A stretch of 64,000 nt of DNA from Muribaculum gordoncarteri (GTDB lineage Bacteria; Bacteroidota; Bacteroidia; Bacteroidales; Muribaculaceae). Of this stretch, positions 15,835 through 23,401 are shown piece after piece; the stretch's first letter is position 1, and every line of letters begins with the position of its first letter. The notes beneath the pieces are model-generated. The model did no database searches, was not told where the DNA came from, and worked only from the letters and a program-made list of their open reading frames with translations. Where the stretch lies: the NCBI RefSeq assembly GCF_004803695.1, contig NZ_CP039393.1, positions 2,914,001-2,978,000 on the forward strand. Reading direction: 5' to 3'. The position numbers and the translations under genes were made by a program.

Positions 15835-17712
15835 ATGAATTTTGACTACGATGTGATAGTGGTAGGCGCGGGACATGCCGGATGTGAAGCGGCATCGGCC
15901 TCCGCACGCCTCGGTTCACGCACCCTGCTCATAACGATGGACATGAACAAAATCGCACAGATGAGCTGCAATCCCGCCGTAGGAGGCATTGCAAAGGGGC
16001 AGATCGTGCGTGAAATCGATGCCCTTGGCGGAATGATGGGAATCGTCACCGACCAAACGGCAATACAATTCCGCATGCTTAACCGATCAAAAGGGCCGGC
16101 CATGTGGAGTCCGCGAGCCCAAAGCGACCGCATGAAATTCAGTGCGGCCTGGCGTCATGTTCTTGAGAATACACCCAACCTGTCGCTATGGCAGGATTCG
16201 GTAGTGTCAATGATTATTGAAGAGGGAAAAGTAAAGGGCGTGGTAACCACGCTCGGAGTGAAGTTTACATCGAAAGCTGTAGTGCTTACAGCCGGCACAT
16301 TTCTGAACGGACTGATGCACGTAGGCCGTGCGCAAGTCAAAGGAGGACGAGTGTCGGAACCGGCGTCCCACGGCATCACCGAGCAGCTGCGCGATGCAGG
16401 ATTCACTACCGCACGAATGAAAACCGGAACACCCGTGCGCATCGACGGACGCAGCGTCAACTGGGCGCTCACCACACCCCAGCACGGTGACGACGACTTT
16501 CATAAATTCAGCTATCTCCCCAATGTACATCGCCGTCTGCAACAGCGCGACTGCTACACCGTCTACACCAACACCACGACACATGAGATACTGCGTCGCG
16601 GGCTTCCCGACTCACCGCTTTACAACGGACAGATACAAAGCATAGGGCCGCGCTACTGCCCGAGCATCGAAACCAAGATAGTGACATTTGCCGACAAGGA
16701 GGAGCATCAGCTGTTTCTTGAACCCGAAGGCGAGGACACTCAGGAGTTCTATCTTAACGGATTCTCATCATCGCTGCCGCTCAACATCCAGGTCGAAGCC
16801 CTGGAGTCGATTCCGGCACTGAAGGATGTGCAGATATATAGACCGGGCTATGCCATCGAATATGACTTCTTCGATCCCACACAGCTGCTTCACACTCTTG
16901 AAACGAAACTGATCAAGGGACTATTCTTTGCAGGTCAGGTCAACGGAACAACCGGATATGAGGAGGCGGCCGGACAGGGACTGATAGCCGGAGCCAATGC
17001 AGCACTTGCCGCCCAAAACCGAGAACCGTTTGTGCTCGCGCGCGACGAAGCCTACATAGGTGTTCTCATCGACGACCTCGTGACCAAGGGTGTCGACGAA
17101 CCTTACCGAATGTTCACCTCACGCGCCGAATACCGCATACTGTTGCGTCAGGACGATGCCGACATGCGACTCACTCCGCGAGCCTATTCAATCGGTCTTG
17201 CATCGGAGGAGCGATACCTCCTCATGGAGTCAAAACGCCGTCAGCGTGACGAGCTCGTAGAGTTTATACGCAACTACTCGTTGAAGCCCTCACTCATAAA
17301 TGAAGCCCTTGAAAGCCTCGGCACAACTCCGCTGAAGCAAGGCGTGAAACTACACGACCTGATACTTCGCCCGCAGCTTACAATAGCGATGCTTGCTCCC
17401 CACATCGACGCGCTCGCCCGTCAAATAGAACGCATCGAGCCGGAGCGAAGAGAGGAGATAATCGAAGCCGCCGAGATAATGCTGAAATACCAAGGGTACA
17501 TCGAACGTGAAAAGATGGTGGCCGACAAAATACGACGCCTCGAGGATCTCAAGATTGCCGACCGCTTCAACTACTCCGAGATAAAGGCTCTCTCGACCGA
17601 AGCCCGTCAGAAGCTTGAAAAGATTCGCCCCGAAACAGTAGCACAGGCTTCCCGAATACCCGGAATATCACCGAGCGACATAAACATACTGTTGTTGCTT
17701 ATGGGTAGGTGA
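15835..17712 (+). CDS. mnmG: tRNA U34 carboxymethylaminomethyl-modification FAD subunit
   Basis: 625-residue MnmG (GidA), which with MnmE installs the cmnm5 group on U34 of certain tRNAs. The FAD-binding Rossmann motif VVVGAGHAGCEAA lies at the N-terminus; the two conserved catalytic cysteines are in MSCNPAVGG and RYCPSIE; the C-terminal helical domain ends with ASRIPGISPSDINILL. Length matches the family. mnmG (gidA) is frequently found near replication origins, and here a parS match begins one base after the stop codon. Confidence 0.97.
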   Translation: MNFDYDVIVVGAGHAGCEAASASARLGSRTLLITMDMNKIAQMSCNPAVGGIAKGQIVREIDALGGMMGIVTDQTAIQFRMLNRSKGPAMWSPRAQSDRMKFSAAWRHVLENTPNLSLWQDSVVSMIIEEGKVKGVVTTLGVKFTSKAVVLTAGTFLNGLMHVGRAQVKGGRVSEPASHGITEQLRDAGFTTARMKTGTPVRIDGRSVNWALTTPQHGDDDFHKFSYLPNVHRRLQQRDCYTVYTNTTTHEILRRGLPDSPLYNGQIQSIGPRYCPSIETKIVTFADKEEHQLFLEPEGEDTQEFYLNGFSSSLPLNIQVEALESIPALKDVQIYRPGYAIEYDFFDPTQLLHTLETKLIKGLFFAGQVNGTTGYEEAAGQGLIAGANAALAAQNREPFVLARDEAYIGVLIDDLVTKGVDEPYRMFTSRAEYRILLRQDDADMRLTPRAYSIGLASEERYLLMESKRRQRDELVEFIRNYSLKPSLINEALESLGTTPLKQGVKLHDLILRPQLTIAMLAPHIDALARQIERIEPERREEIIEAAEIMLKYQGYIEREKMVADKIRRLEDLKIADRFNYSEIKALSTEARQKLEKIRPETVAQASRIPGISPSDINILLLLMGR

Positions 17713-17713
17713 T

Positions 17714-17729
17714 TGTTCCACGTGAAACA
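17714..17729. promoter_or_regulatory. parS: Chromosomal centromere site parS (ParB-binding)
   Basis: TGTTCCACGTGAAACA is identical to the 16-bp parS consensus TGTTNCACGTGAAACA defined for Bacillus Spo0J and conserved across bacteria. It lies between the mnmG stop and apt. ParB loads here, spreads, and acts with ParA and SMC in origin segregation. Chromosomal parS sites cluster near oriC, so this suggests the window is origin-proximal. No parA or parB gene is in the window. Confidence 0.85.
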
Positions 17730-17770
17730 TTAATAATTTTCTAATATACAAATATTTAAACGTGTAAACA

Positions 17771-18289
17771 ATGGAATACATCAAGTCAAAAATCCGTGAT
17801 GTGTATGACTTCCCGAAACCCGGAATCATATTCAGAGATCTCACTACGATGTTCAAGGATCCAAGAGCCATGCACATTGTAGGATGGGACCTTGCTCAAC
17901 TTTATCGCGACAAAGGCGTTACAAAAGTTGTAGGCATCGAGTCAAGAGGATTCATAGGAGGAGCTATTCTCGCTTACGAAATAGGAGCCGGTTTCGTGCC
18001 TGCACGCAAGCCCGGAAAGCTTCCCGCCGACACCGTGAGCGCTTCGTTTGAGAAGGAGTATGGCACCGATACAATCGAGATACATCGTGACGCTATAACT
18101 CCCGATGATGTAGTGGTGCTGCACGACGACCTGCTCGCAACGGGAGGCACAATGGCCGCCTGCTACGAACTTGTCAAGAGCATGAATCCGCGCAAGATCT
18201 ACATAAACTTCATCGTAGAGCTGAGCGCACTGAACGGTCGCAAAAATCTCCCCGCCGATGCCGATGTAAGATCGCTTATCGTTTACTAA
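17771..18289 (+). CDS. apt: Adenine phosphoribosyltransferase
   Basis: 172 aa. It converts adenine and PRPP to AMP (purine salvage). The PRPP-binding motif VVLHDDLLATGGTM is intact, as are the hood segment VGIESRGFIGGAILA and the N-terminal DFPKPGIIFRDLTTMF. It lies 58 bp after mnmG, with the parS site in the gap, and is followed by uvrC in the same reading phase. Confidence 0.96.
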   Translation: MEYIKSKIRDVYDFPKPGIIFRDLTTMFKDPRAMHIVGWDLAQLYRDKGVTKVVGIESRGFIGGAILAYEIGAGFVPARKPGKLPADTVSASFEKEYGTDTIEIHRDAITPDDVVVLHDDLLATGGTMAACYELVKSMNPRKIYINFIVELSALNGRKNLPADADVRSLIVY

Positions 18290-18307
18290 AACAGAAAGAC
18301 AACCCAT

Positions 18308-20128
18308 TTGGCTAAAGTAGAAAAGTCACAACAACTGAAGGAGAAAATCTCCATTCTTCCCGATACGCCCGGCTGCTATCTATATTACGATGCAGCCGGG
18401 ACTGTAATCTATGTGGGCAAGGCTAAGAACCTTAAACGACGGGTGTCGTCCTACTTCAACCGCACTCATGACTCGGTGCGCACCAACCTTCTTGTGCGTG
18501 CAATAGCCGACATGAAATATATCGTCGTGCCCACCGAAGGCGATGCCCTCAACCTCGAAAATTCGCTCATAAAGGAGTACAAGCCGCGTTACAATGTGTT
18601 GCTTAAGGACGACAAGTCCTACCCATGGATAGTCGTCACCAAGGAGCATTATCCAAGGGTATTTCTTACCCGTACGCGCATAAAGGACGGCTCAAAATAC
18701 TTCGGTCCCTATACAAATACGGGAATAGCAAAAGCGGTTCTTAATCTGATAAGAGAGCTCTATCCCGTGCGCACATGCCGTCATGCGATTACCCCCGATT
18801 TCATAAACAAGGGCAAGGGACGGTTATGCCTTGAGTACCATCTCAAGAATTGCCTCGGATGCTGCACCGGGCAAATAAGCCCCGAAAAGTATGCCGATAT
18901 GATAGATCATGTGAAGCAGATACTTCGTGGCGAAACCCAGGAACTGCTCGACTATCTGAAGCTCGAAATGGAGCGTTTGAGCGAAGAATTACGCTTTGAG
19001 GAAGCTCAGGTGCTGAAGGAGAAATATCAGCTTGTGGAGCGTTATCAGTCCAAGAGCGTCATCGTGAGCCAGACACTCGACGACATTGATGTATTCGGAG
19101 TCGATGACGACAACACCGATGTCTACGTAAACTACATGCACGTGCGTCGAGGCGCTATAGTGCGCAGCATCACTCTTCAGTACAAGCGACGCCTTGAAGA
19201 GTCGATAGAACAGATTCTGAGCTATGCCATAGTGGAGGCCAAGGAGAAATTCAATCTGGAATATGATGAAATAATAGTGCCCGTGCTTCCCGACATGGAG
19301 ATGCCCGGAGTTTCATTTATTATACCACAGCGCGGTGACAAACTCAAGCTGCTTCAGGTGTCGACCCACAATGCCCGACAGAACAAGGTCGACTCCCTGA
19401 AGATGATGGAGAAGCACAATCCCGAACAGCGGGTGGAACGCACGCTCGAACGCATGAAATCGGATTTCCGGCTAAGCGAGCTTCCCCGTCACATCGAGTG
19501 CTTCGACAACTCAAACATTCAAGGCACAAATCCCGTGGCGTCATGCGTGGTGTTCAAGAATGCCAAACCGTCGAAACGCGACTACCGTCACTTCAACATA
19601 AAGACAGTCGAGGGACCCGACGATTTCGCTTCAATGAAAGAGGTGCTCACGCGCCGCTATACGCGCTTGATGGAGGAAGGCGAAGGATTGCCCCAGCTTA
19701 TAGTTGTCGATGGTGGAAAAGGACAGCTCAGCGCTGCTGTGGAGGCTTTGGACGACATGGGACTGAGAGGAACAATAGCTGTTGTGGGAATAGCGAAGCG
19801 ACTTGAAGAAATCTACTTCCCGGGCGACAGCATACCGCTATATATCGACAAAAATTCCGAATCGCTGCGCATAGTTCAGCATCTTCGCGACGAAGCTCAC
19901 CGATTTGGCATAACACATCATCGCAACAGACGAAGTAAAGGTCAGATAATCAGCGAATTAGACGAAATAAAAGGAATTGGCGACAAAACACAAACGGCTC
20001 TTTTACAGCACTTTAAGAGCGTAAAGCGACTGAAGGAAGCATCAATCGACCGGATAGCCGAAATAACAGGCCCTGCACGTGCCTCAATAATATACTCGGC
20101 TCTGCATCCCGACGAGCAGCCGCAATAG
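18308..20128 (+). CDS. uvrC: Excinuclease ABC subunit C
   Basis: 606-residue UvrC, which makes both incisions in nucleotide excision repair. Order: GIY-YIG nuclease (about 14-95; PGCYLYY, IYVGKAKNLKRR), Cys-rich linker (CLEYHLKNCLGCC), UVR domain for UvrB contact (about 205-240), RNase H-like nuclease domain (about 380-540; HIECFDNSNIQG, IVVDGGKGQ, HRFGITHHR), and a C-terminal helix-hairpin-helix (LDEIKGIGDKTQTALL). The only suitable start is TTG at 18308. The frame continues directly from the apt stop codon 18 bp upstream. Confidence 0.95.
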   Translation: MAKVEKSQQLKEKISILPDTPGCYLYYDAAGTVIYVGKAKNLKRRVSSYFNRTHDSVRTNLLVRAIADMKYIVVPTEGDALNLENSLIKEYKPRYNVLLKDDKSYPWIVVTKEHYPRVFLTRTRIKDGSKYFGPYTNTGIAKAVLNLIRELYPVRTCRHAITPDFINKGKGRLCLEYHLKNCLGCCTGQISPEKYADMIDHVKQILRGETQELLDYLKLEMERLSEELRFEEAQVLKEKYQLVERYQSKSVIVSQTLDDIDVFGVDDDNTDVYVNYMHVRRGAIVRSITLQYKRRLEESIEQILSYAIVEAKEKFNLEYDEIIVPVLPDMEMPGVSFIIPQRGDKLKLLQVSTHNARQNKVDSLKMMEKHNPEQRVERTLERMKSDFRLSELPRHIECFDNSNIQGTNPVASCVVFKNAKPSKRDYRHFNIKTVEGPDDFASMKEVLTRRYTRLMEEGEGLPQLIVVDGGKGQLSAAVEALDDMGLRGTIAVVGIAKRLEEIYFPGDSIPLYIDKNSESLRIVQHLRDEAHRFGITHHRNRRSKGQIISELDEIKGIGDKTQTALLQHFKSVKRLKEASIDRIAEITGPARASIIYSALHPDEQPQ

Positions 20129-20132
20129 CAAT

Positions 20133-20167
20133 AAAAAAGTCGCGACAATGATTGTCGCGACTTTTTA
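20133..20167. terminator. Bidirectional intrinsic terminator
   Basis: A 12-base inverted repeat, AGTCGCGACAAT and its complement around a single central G, flanked by A-run and T-run. It can end transcription of uvrC rightward and of the TlpA-like gene leftward; the two genes converge here. Confidence 0.9.
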
Positions 20168-20188
20168 TTTTGAGCTACACTCGCGTTT

Positions 20189-21280
20189 TTACTTCAGGCA
20201 TTCGGCCACTTTGTTTACAATCTCCTCACCGCGTATGTCACGGGCAAGAATAGTGCCGTCGGGGCCAAACAGCATGATCATGGGAATACCGCTGAATCCG
20301 TAAGTATCCGAGGGAGCTGTGCCTGCATCGATTATCTGCGGCCACTTGTAGCCAAGACGGTTTATTGCCTTCTTTGTTTCATCGGCCTCATCCCATGTAG
20401 CTACACCGAGTATTGTGAAACGGTCATCGTCCTTGTATTTCTCATAGAGAGGAATCAGGGTTTCCTTGGCCTCACGGCGACAGGGACCGCACCAGCTTGC
20501 CCAGTAATCAACAAGAACATATTTGCCCTTGCCCACATAATCGGAAAGATGAGCGACTGTGCCGTCGATATTCTTTCCCTCCACATCGATGAATTTCTTT
20601 CCAACCGAAGTGCGAAGGATGTTATTTACCTTGTTGTTTTGCTCCTTTACAAAGTCAAGATTCTTTATGTCGGGCGACACTACTGCATACACTTCCTGCC
20701 ACTCTTCGGGAGTACACAGCTGTGAATATTGGCGCAGTGCCGAAACTCCCACAGCATTGTCCTTGTTCTCCAGTATTGCATTCTTAACCGTAGCGCCGAA
20801 GTCCTGATAGAAAGCGTTCACTATCTCGTTACGCTTCTGCATCATTGTTTCCTGGTCAAGCGAATCCTTCTGAAGAGCCTCAAGCTGCTTCATAACGGCA
20901 TCCTGCTTTGCCATTACACCACCCCACAGAGAGGCGAATTTGGTGTTAAGTTCACCGCCCTTGGCCGGCATGCGCTTGTTCATGTCCATTTCAACTGTTC
21001 CGGGCTCTACTATGAGTTCGGCGATGTAATTGGTACGCACGCCTCCGTCAATGTTTTCTTTGAATCCTATACGGCCATAGTATGCCTTGTCGGCATTTCC
21101 CTGAAACTTGAATTTTCCGGCTGCAACCTTTGTTGAATCTACAAGGTTGCTGTTATCGTCAAGTAGATAGAACATTTTACCCTCCATTTCAGGAGCTGCA
21201 TTTCCGGTGACTACGTAGTCAAAGGCCGATGCTGTCGTCGCCGACAACATCACCATTGCAGAAATAAAAAGTGATTTCAT
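20189..21280 (-). CDS. DUF4369-TlpA thiol:disulfide oxidoreductase
   Basis: 363 residues from the ATG at 21278-21280. Signal peptide (MKSLFISAMVMLSATTASA), DUF4369-like N-terminal domain (about 22-110), helical linker, then a thioredoxin/TlpA domain (about 225-363) with the active site WCGPC (Cys264, Cys267) and cis-proline loop GIPMIMLFGPDG. It is a periplasmic thiol-disulfide enzyme, possibly reducing cytochrome c or other envelope proteins; this family is abundant in Bacteroidales. An upstream in-frame ATG (21367) is rejected because the -7 box lies between it and the signal peptide. Confidence 0.9.
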   Translation of the reverse strand: MKSLFISAMVMLSATTASAFDYVVTGNAAPEMEGKMFYLLDDNSNLVDSTKVAAGKFKFQGNADKAYYGRIGFKENIDGGVRTNYIAELIVEPGTVEMDMNKRMPAKGGELNTKFASLWGGVMAKQDAVMKQLEALQKDSLDQETMMQKRNEIVNAFYQDFGATVKNAILENKDNAVGVSALRQYSQLCTPEEWQEVYAVVSPDIKNLDFVKEQNNKVNNILRTSVGKKFIDVEGKNIDGTVAHLSDYVGKGKYVLVDYWASWCGPCRREAKETLIPLYEKYKDDDRFTILGVATWDEADETKKAINRLGYKWPQIIDAGTAPSDTYGFSGIPMIMLFGPDGTILARDIRGEEIVNKVAECLK

Positions 21281-21308
21281 TTTTAGGTGTTTTAATTTTA
21301 AACTGCTG

Positions 21309-21316
21309 CAAATATA
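21309..21316 (-). promoter_or_regulatory. -7 box (TATATTTG) for the TlpA-like gene
   Basis: TATATTTG on the minus strand, 28 bp before the ATG at 21280. It decides the start. Confidence 0.6.
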
Positions 21317-21448
21317 GGAAGAATATTCGACAAAGAAACTCACTGGATGACTTAAAAGACTGCTCATGACAATACTAATAGTTTATAACAAACCTAAATT
21401 CGTATTTTCACACGTTTTTATTGATTTCTCTGTTCTATTATAAATGAG

Positions 21449-21456
21449 TAACTTTG
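21449..21456 (+). promoter_or_regulatory. -7 box (TAACTTTG) almost touching the MATE start codon
   Basis: TAACTTTG ends only four bases before the ATG at 21461. If used, the mRNA would be leaderless or nearly so. Confidence 0.5.
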
Positions 21457-21460
21457 CAAT

Positions 21461-22834
21461 ATGAAAGGTATCTGGAAAAAATACAAGGAAAATTACTCAT
21501 CAATATTCAGCCTCGGAATACCCATTCTCATATCGCAATTGGGAATGATTGTGGTTGCGTTTGCCGACAATATAATGGTGGGTCGCTACTCTACCGAAGC
21601 ACTTGCATCAGCATCGTTTGTAAACAATGTCTTCAACGTGGCTACATTTGCATGTCTTGGCTTCTCCTACGGCCTTACTCCTCTTATCGGCGCGTTATTC
21701 ACCCAGAAACGCGACACCACGATAGGAGGCATGATAAAGAACGGACTGCTTATAAACATCATATTCTCGCTGCTCGTGACGGCGATAATGTTTATACTGT
21801 GGCTTAACATAGACCGACTCGGACAGCCCGAGGAGCTGATGCCGCTCATCAAGCCTTACTATCTCATAGTGATGGCGGGAATGCTTCCTATAGCGATATT
21901 CAATGTGTTTGCACAATGGCTGTTTGCTATAAACCGCACAAAACTTCCAATGTGGATACTCCTTTCGGCCAACTCCCTTAACATTCTCGGCAACTGGCTT
22001 CTCATATACGGTAAATGCGGATTTCCCGAACTGGGCCTCATAGGAGCCGGCTACAGCACTCTTTTTGCCCGCGTGCTGTGTCCTGTGGTCGTAATGGCAA
22101 TATTCTTTCTCTACAAGGATTTCCGCACCTACAGGGACGGATTTAAAGCGTCACGCATCAATTCGATGATGATAGGACAAGTCAACCGCACATCATGGCC
22201 GGTATCGCTTCAGATGACATTCGAGTCAGGCTCGTTTACAATAGCGGCAGTCATGGCCGGATGGCTTGGAGCCATAAGTCTTGCATCGTTCCAGATAATC
22301 GTGATAACGGGTACTCTCGGCTTCTGTATCTACTACAGCATGGGATCGGCCGTATCGGTGCTCGTAGCCAATACCGCGGGATTGAACGACCGCATAGGAA
22401 TGCGTCGCATAGCATTTGCCGGCTATCACATCATGTTAACTCTCGCCGCCATATCATCGACCGTATTCGTTGTGTTCGGACACGAACTTATCCATGCATT
22501 CACCGAGGATCCCGAAGTCATAGCCGCCACGGTAGTGCTGATAGTACCGCTCGTGCTATACCAGATGGGCGATGCCACGCAGATAAACTTCGCAAATGCA
22601 CTCCGAGGCACATCACACGTAATGCCCATGATATGGATAGCCTTTGTGAGCTATGTAGTCATAGGCATTCCTGCTACCTATCTGCTTGCCTTTACGGCAT
22701 CGATGGGTACCTACGGCATCATATTGAGTTTCTCGGTGAGCCTCTTCATTGCAGCTGCACTGTTTCTCTATTTCTTCATGCGGGCAACCAAGAGGGATAT
22801 TAAAGTTGATGAAGAGCCTGTAGCTGTTCGATGA
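21461..22834 (+). CDS. MATE-family multidrug/sodium antiporter
   Basis: 457 residues with about 12 membrane segments in two pseudo-symmetric halves. MATE signatures are GIPILISQLGMIVVAFADNIMVGRYS in helix 1-2 and the equivalent second-half segment PVSLQMTFESGSFT. It is a cation-coupled efflux pump; the substrate is unknown. Its 3' end overlaps the convergent gene at 22800-23321 by 35 bp. A second, less similar MATE gene lies at 59319-60749. Confidence 0.93.
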   Translation: MKGIWKKYKENYSSIFSLGIPILISQLGMIVVAFADNIMVGRYSTEALASASFVNNVFNVATFACLGFSYGLTPLIGALFTQKRDTTIGGMIKNGLLINIIFSLLVTAIMFILWLNIDRLGQPEELMPLIKPYYLIVMAGMLPIAIFNVFAQWLFAINRTKLPMWILLSANSLNILGNWLLIYGKCGFPELGLIGAGYSTLFARVLCPVVVMAIFFLYKDFRTYRDGFKASRINSMMIGQVNRTSWPVSLQMTFESGSFTIAAVMAGWLGAISLASFQIIVITGTLGFCIYYSMGSAVSVLVANTAGLNDRIGMRRIAFAGYHIMLTLAAISSTVFVVFGHELIHAFTEDPEVIAATVVLIVPLVLYQMGDATQINFANALRGTSHVMPMIWIAFVSYVVIGIPATYLLAFTASMGTYGIILSFSVSLFIAAALFLYFFMRATKRDIKVDEEPVAVR

Positions 22835-23321
22835 CCTCACCGCGCGACATTCGGCGACGGTTTTTCAGTACTCGCGCGAAATCGTGGGCTATCGATTGCA
22901 CTCCCGAGTGATTGAACACCTTGTTAAGGTAGGAGAAACTTTTGTCAAACAATCTCCTCACCTCATCGCTCTCAAGCGAACAGGTTTCGCGTCCCTCTTC
23001 ATCAAGATATTTTATAAGCTCGTCCTTTATCTTGTTGTCAAGCGATGACTCATGCAGCACATAACTCCGGCAAAGCACGTTGCCTATCATCATTCCCATT
23101 GACACCTGATAGTGTTCGAGTATATGATTCCATGCCACTTTGGCCGACAATCGGGGATTGCCGTTGAAATAGTATTCATTGGTAAATTCCACCACTTCAT
23201 CAACCGGAGCGTCAAGCGACACCGAGGCAAGTACATCCTCAGCGTTCCACACTACCATACCTATGGCCATACCGGTTATACCGTAGCATTTTTCATCTTC
23301 ATTTATGTATCGTAATTCCAT
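22800..23321 (-). CDS. Conserved Bacteroidales hypothetical protein
   Basis: 173 residues, no signal peptide or membrane segment. I do not recognise a named family. The sequence is rich in helices and acidic residues (MELRYINEDEKCYGITGMAIGM, VSMGMMIGNVLCRSYV, RRLFDKSFSYLNKVF). It overlaps the end of the convergent MATE gene by 35 bp and has its own -7 box, which favours a real gene. A cytosolic regulatory or adaptor role is possible but not supported by any motif. Confidence 0.7.
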   Translation of the reverse strand: MELRYINEDEKCYGITGMAIGMVVWNAEDVLASVSLDAPVDEVVEFTNEYYFNGNPRLSAKVAWNHILEHYQVSMGMMIGNVLCRSYVLHESSLDNKIKDELIKYLDEEGRETCSLESDEVRRLFDKSFSYLNKVFNHSGVQSIAHDFARVLKNRRRMSRGEVIEQLQALHQL

Positions 23322-23358
23322 AGTCGCGTATCTGATGAGTCTATATTTAAATTAACAC

Positions 23359-23366
23359 CAAATATA
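23359..23366 (-). promoter_or_regulatory. -7 box (TATATTTG) for the hypothetical gene at 22800
   Basis: TATATTTG on the minus strand, 37 bp before the ATG at 23321. Confidence 0.5.
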
Positions 23367-23401
23367 CATAATTGGATTCGGTTTATAGAATTTTTTGACC
23401 A

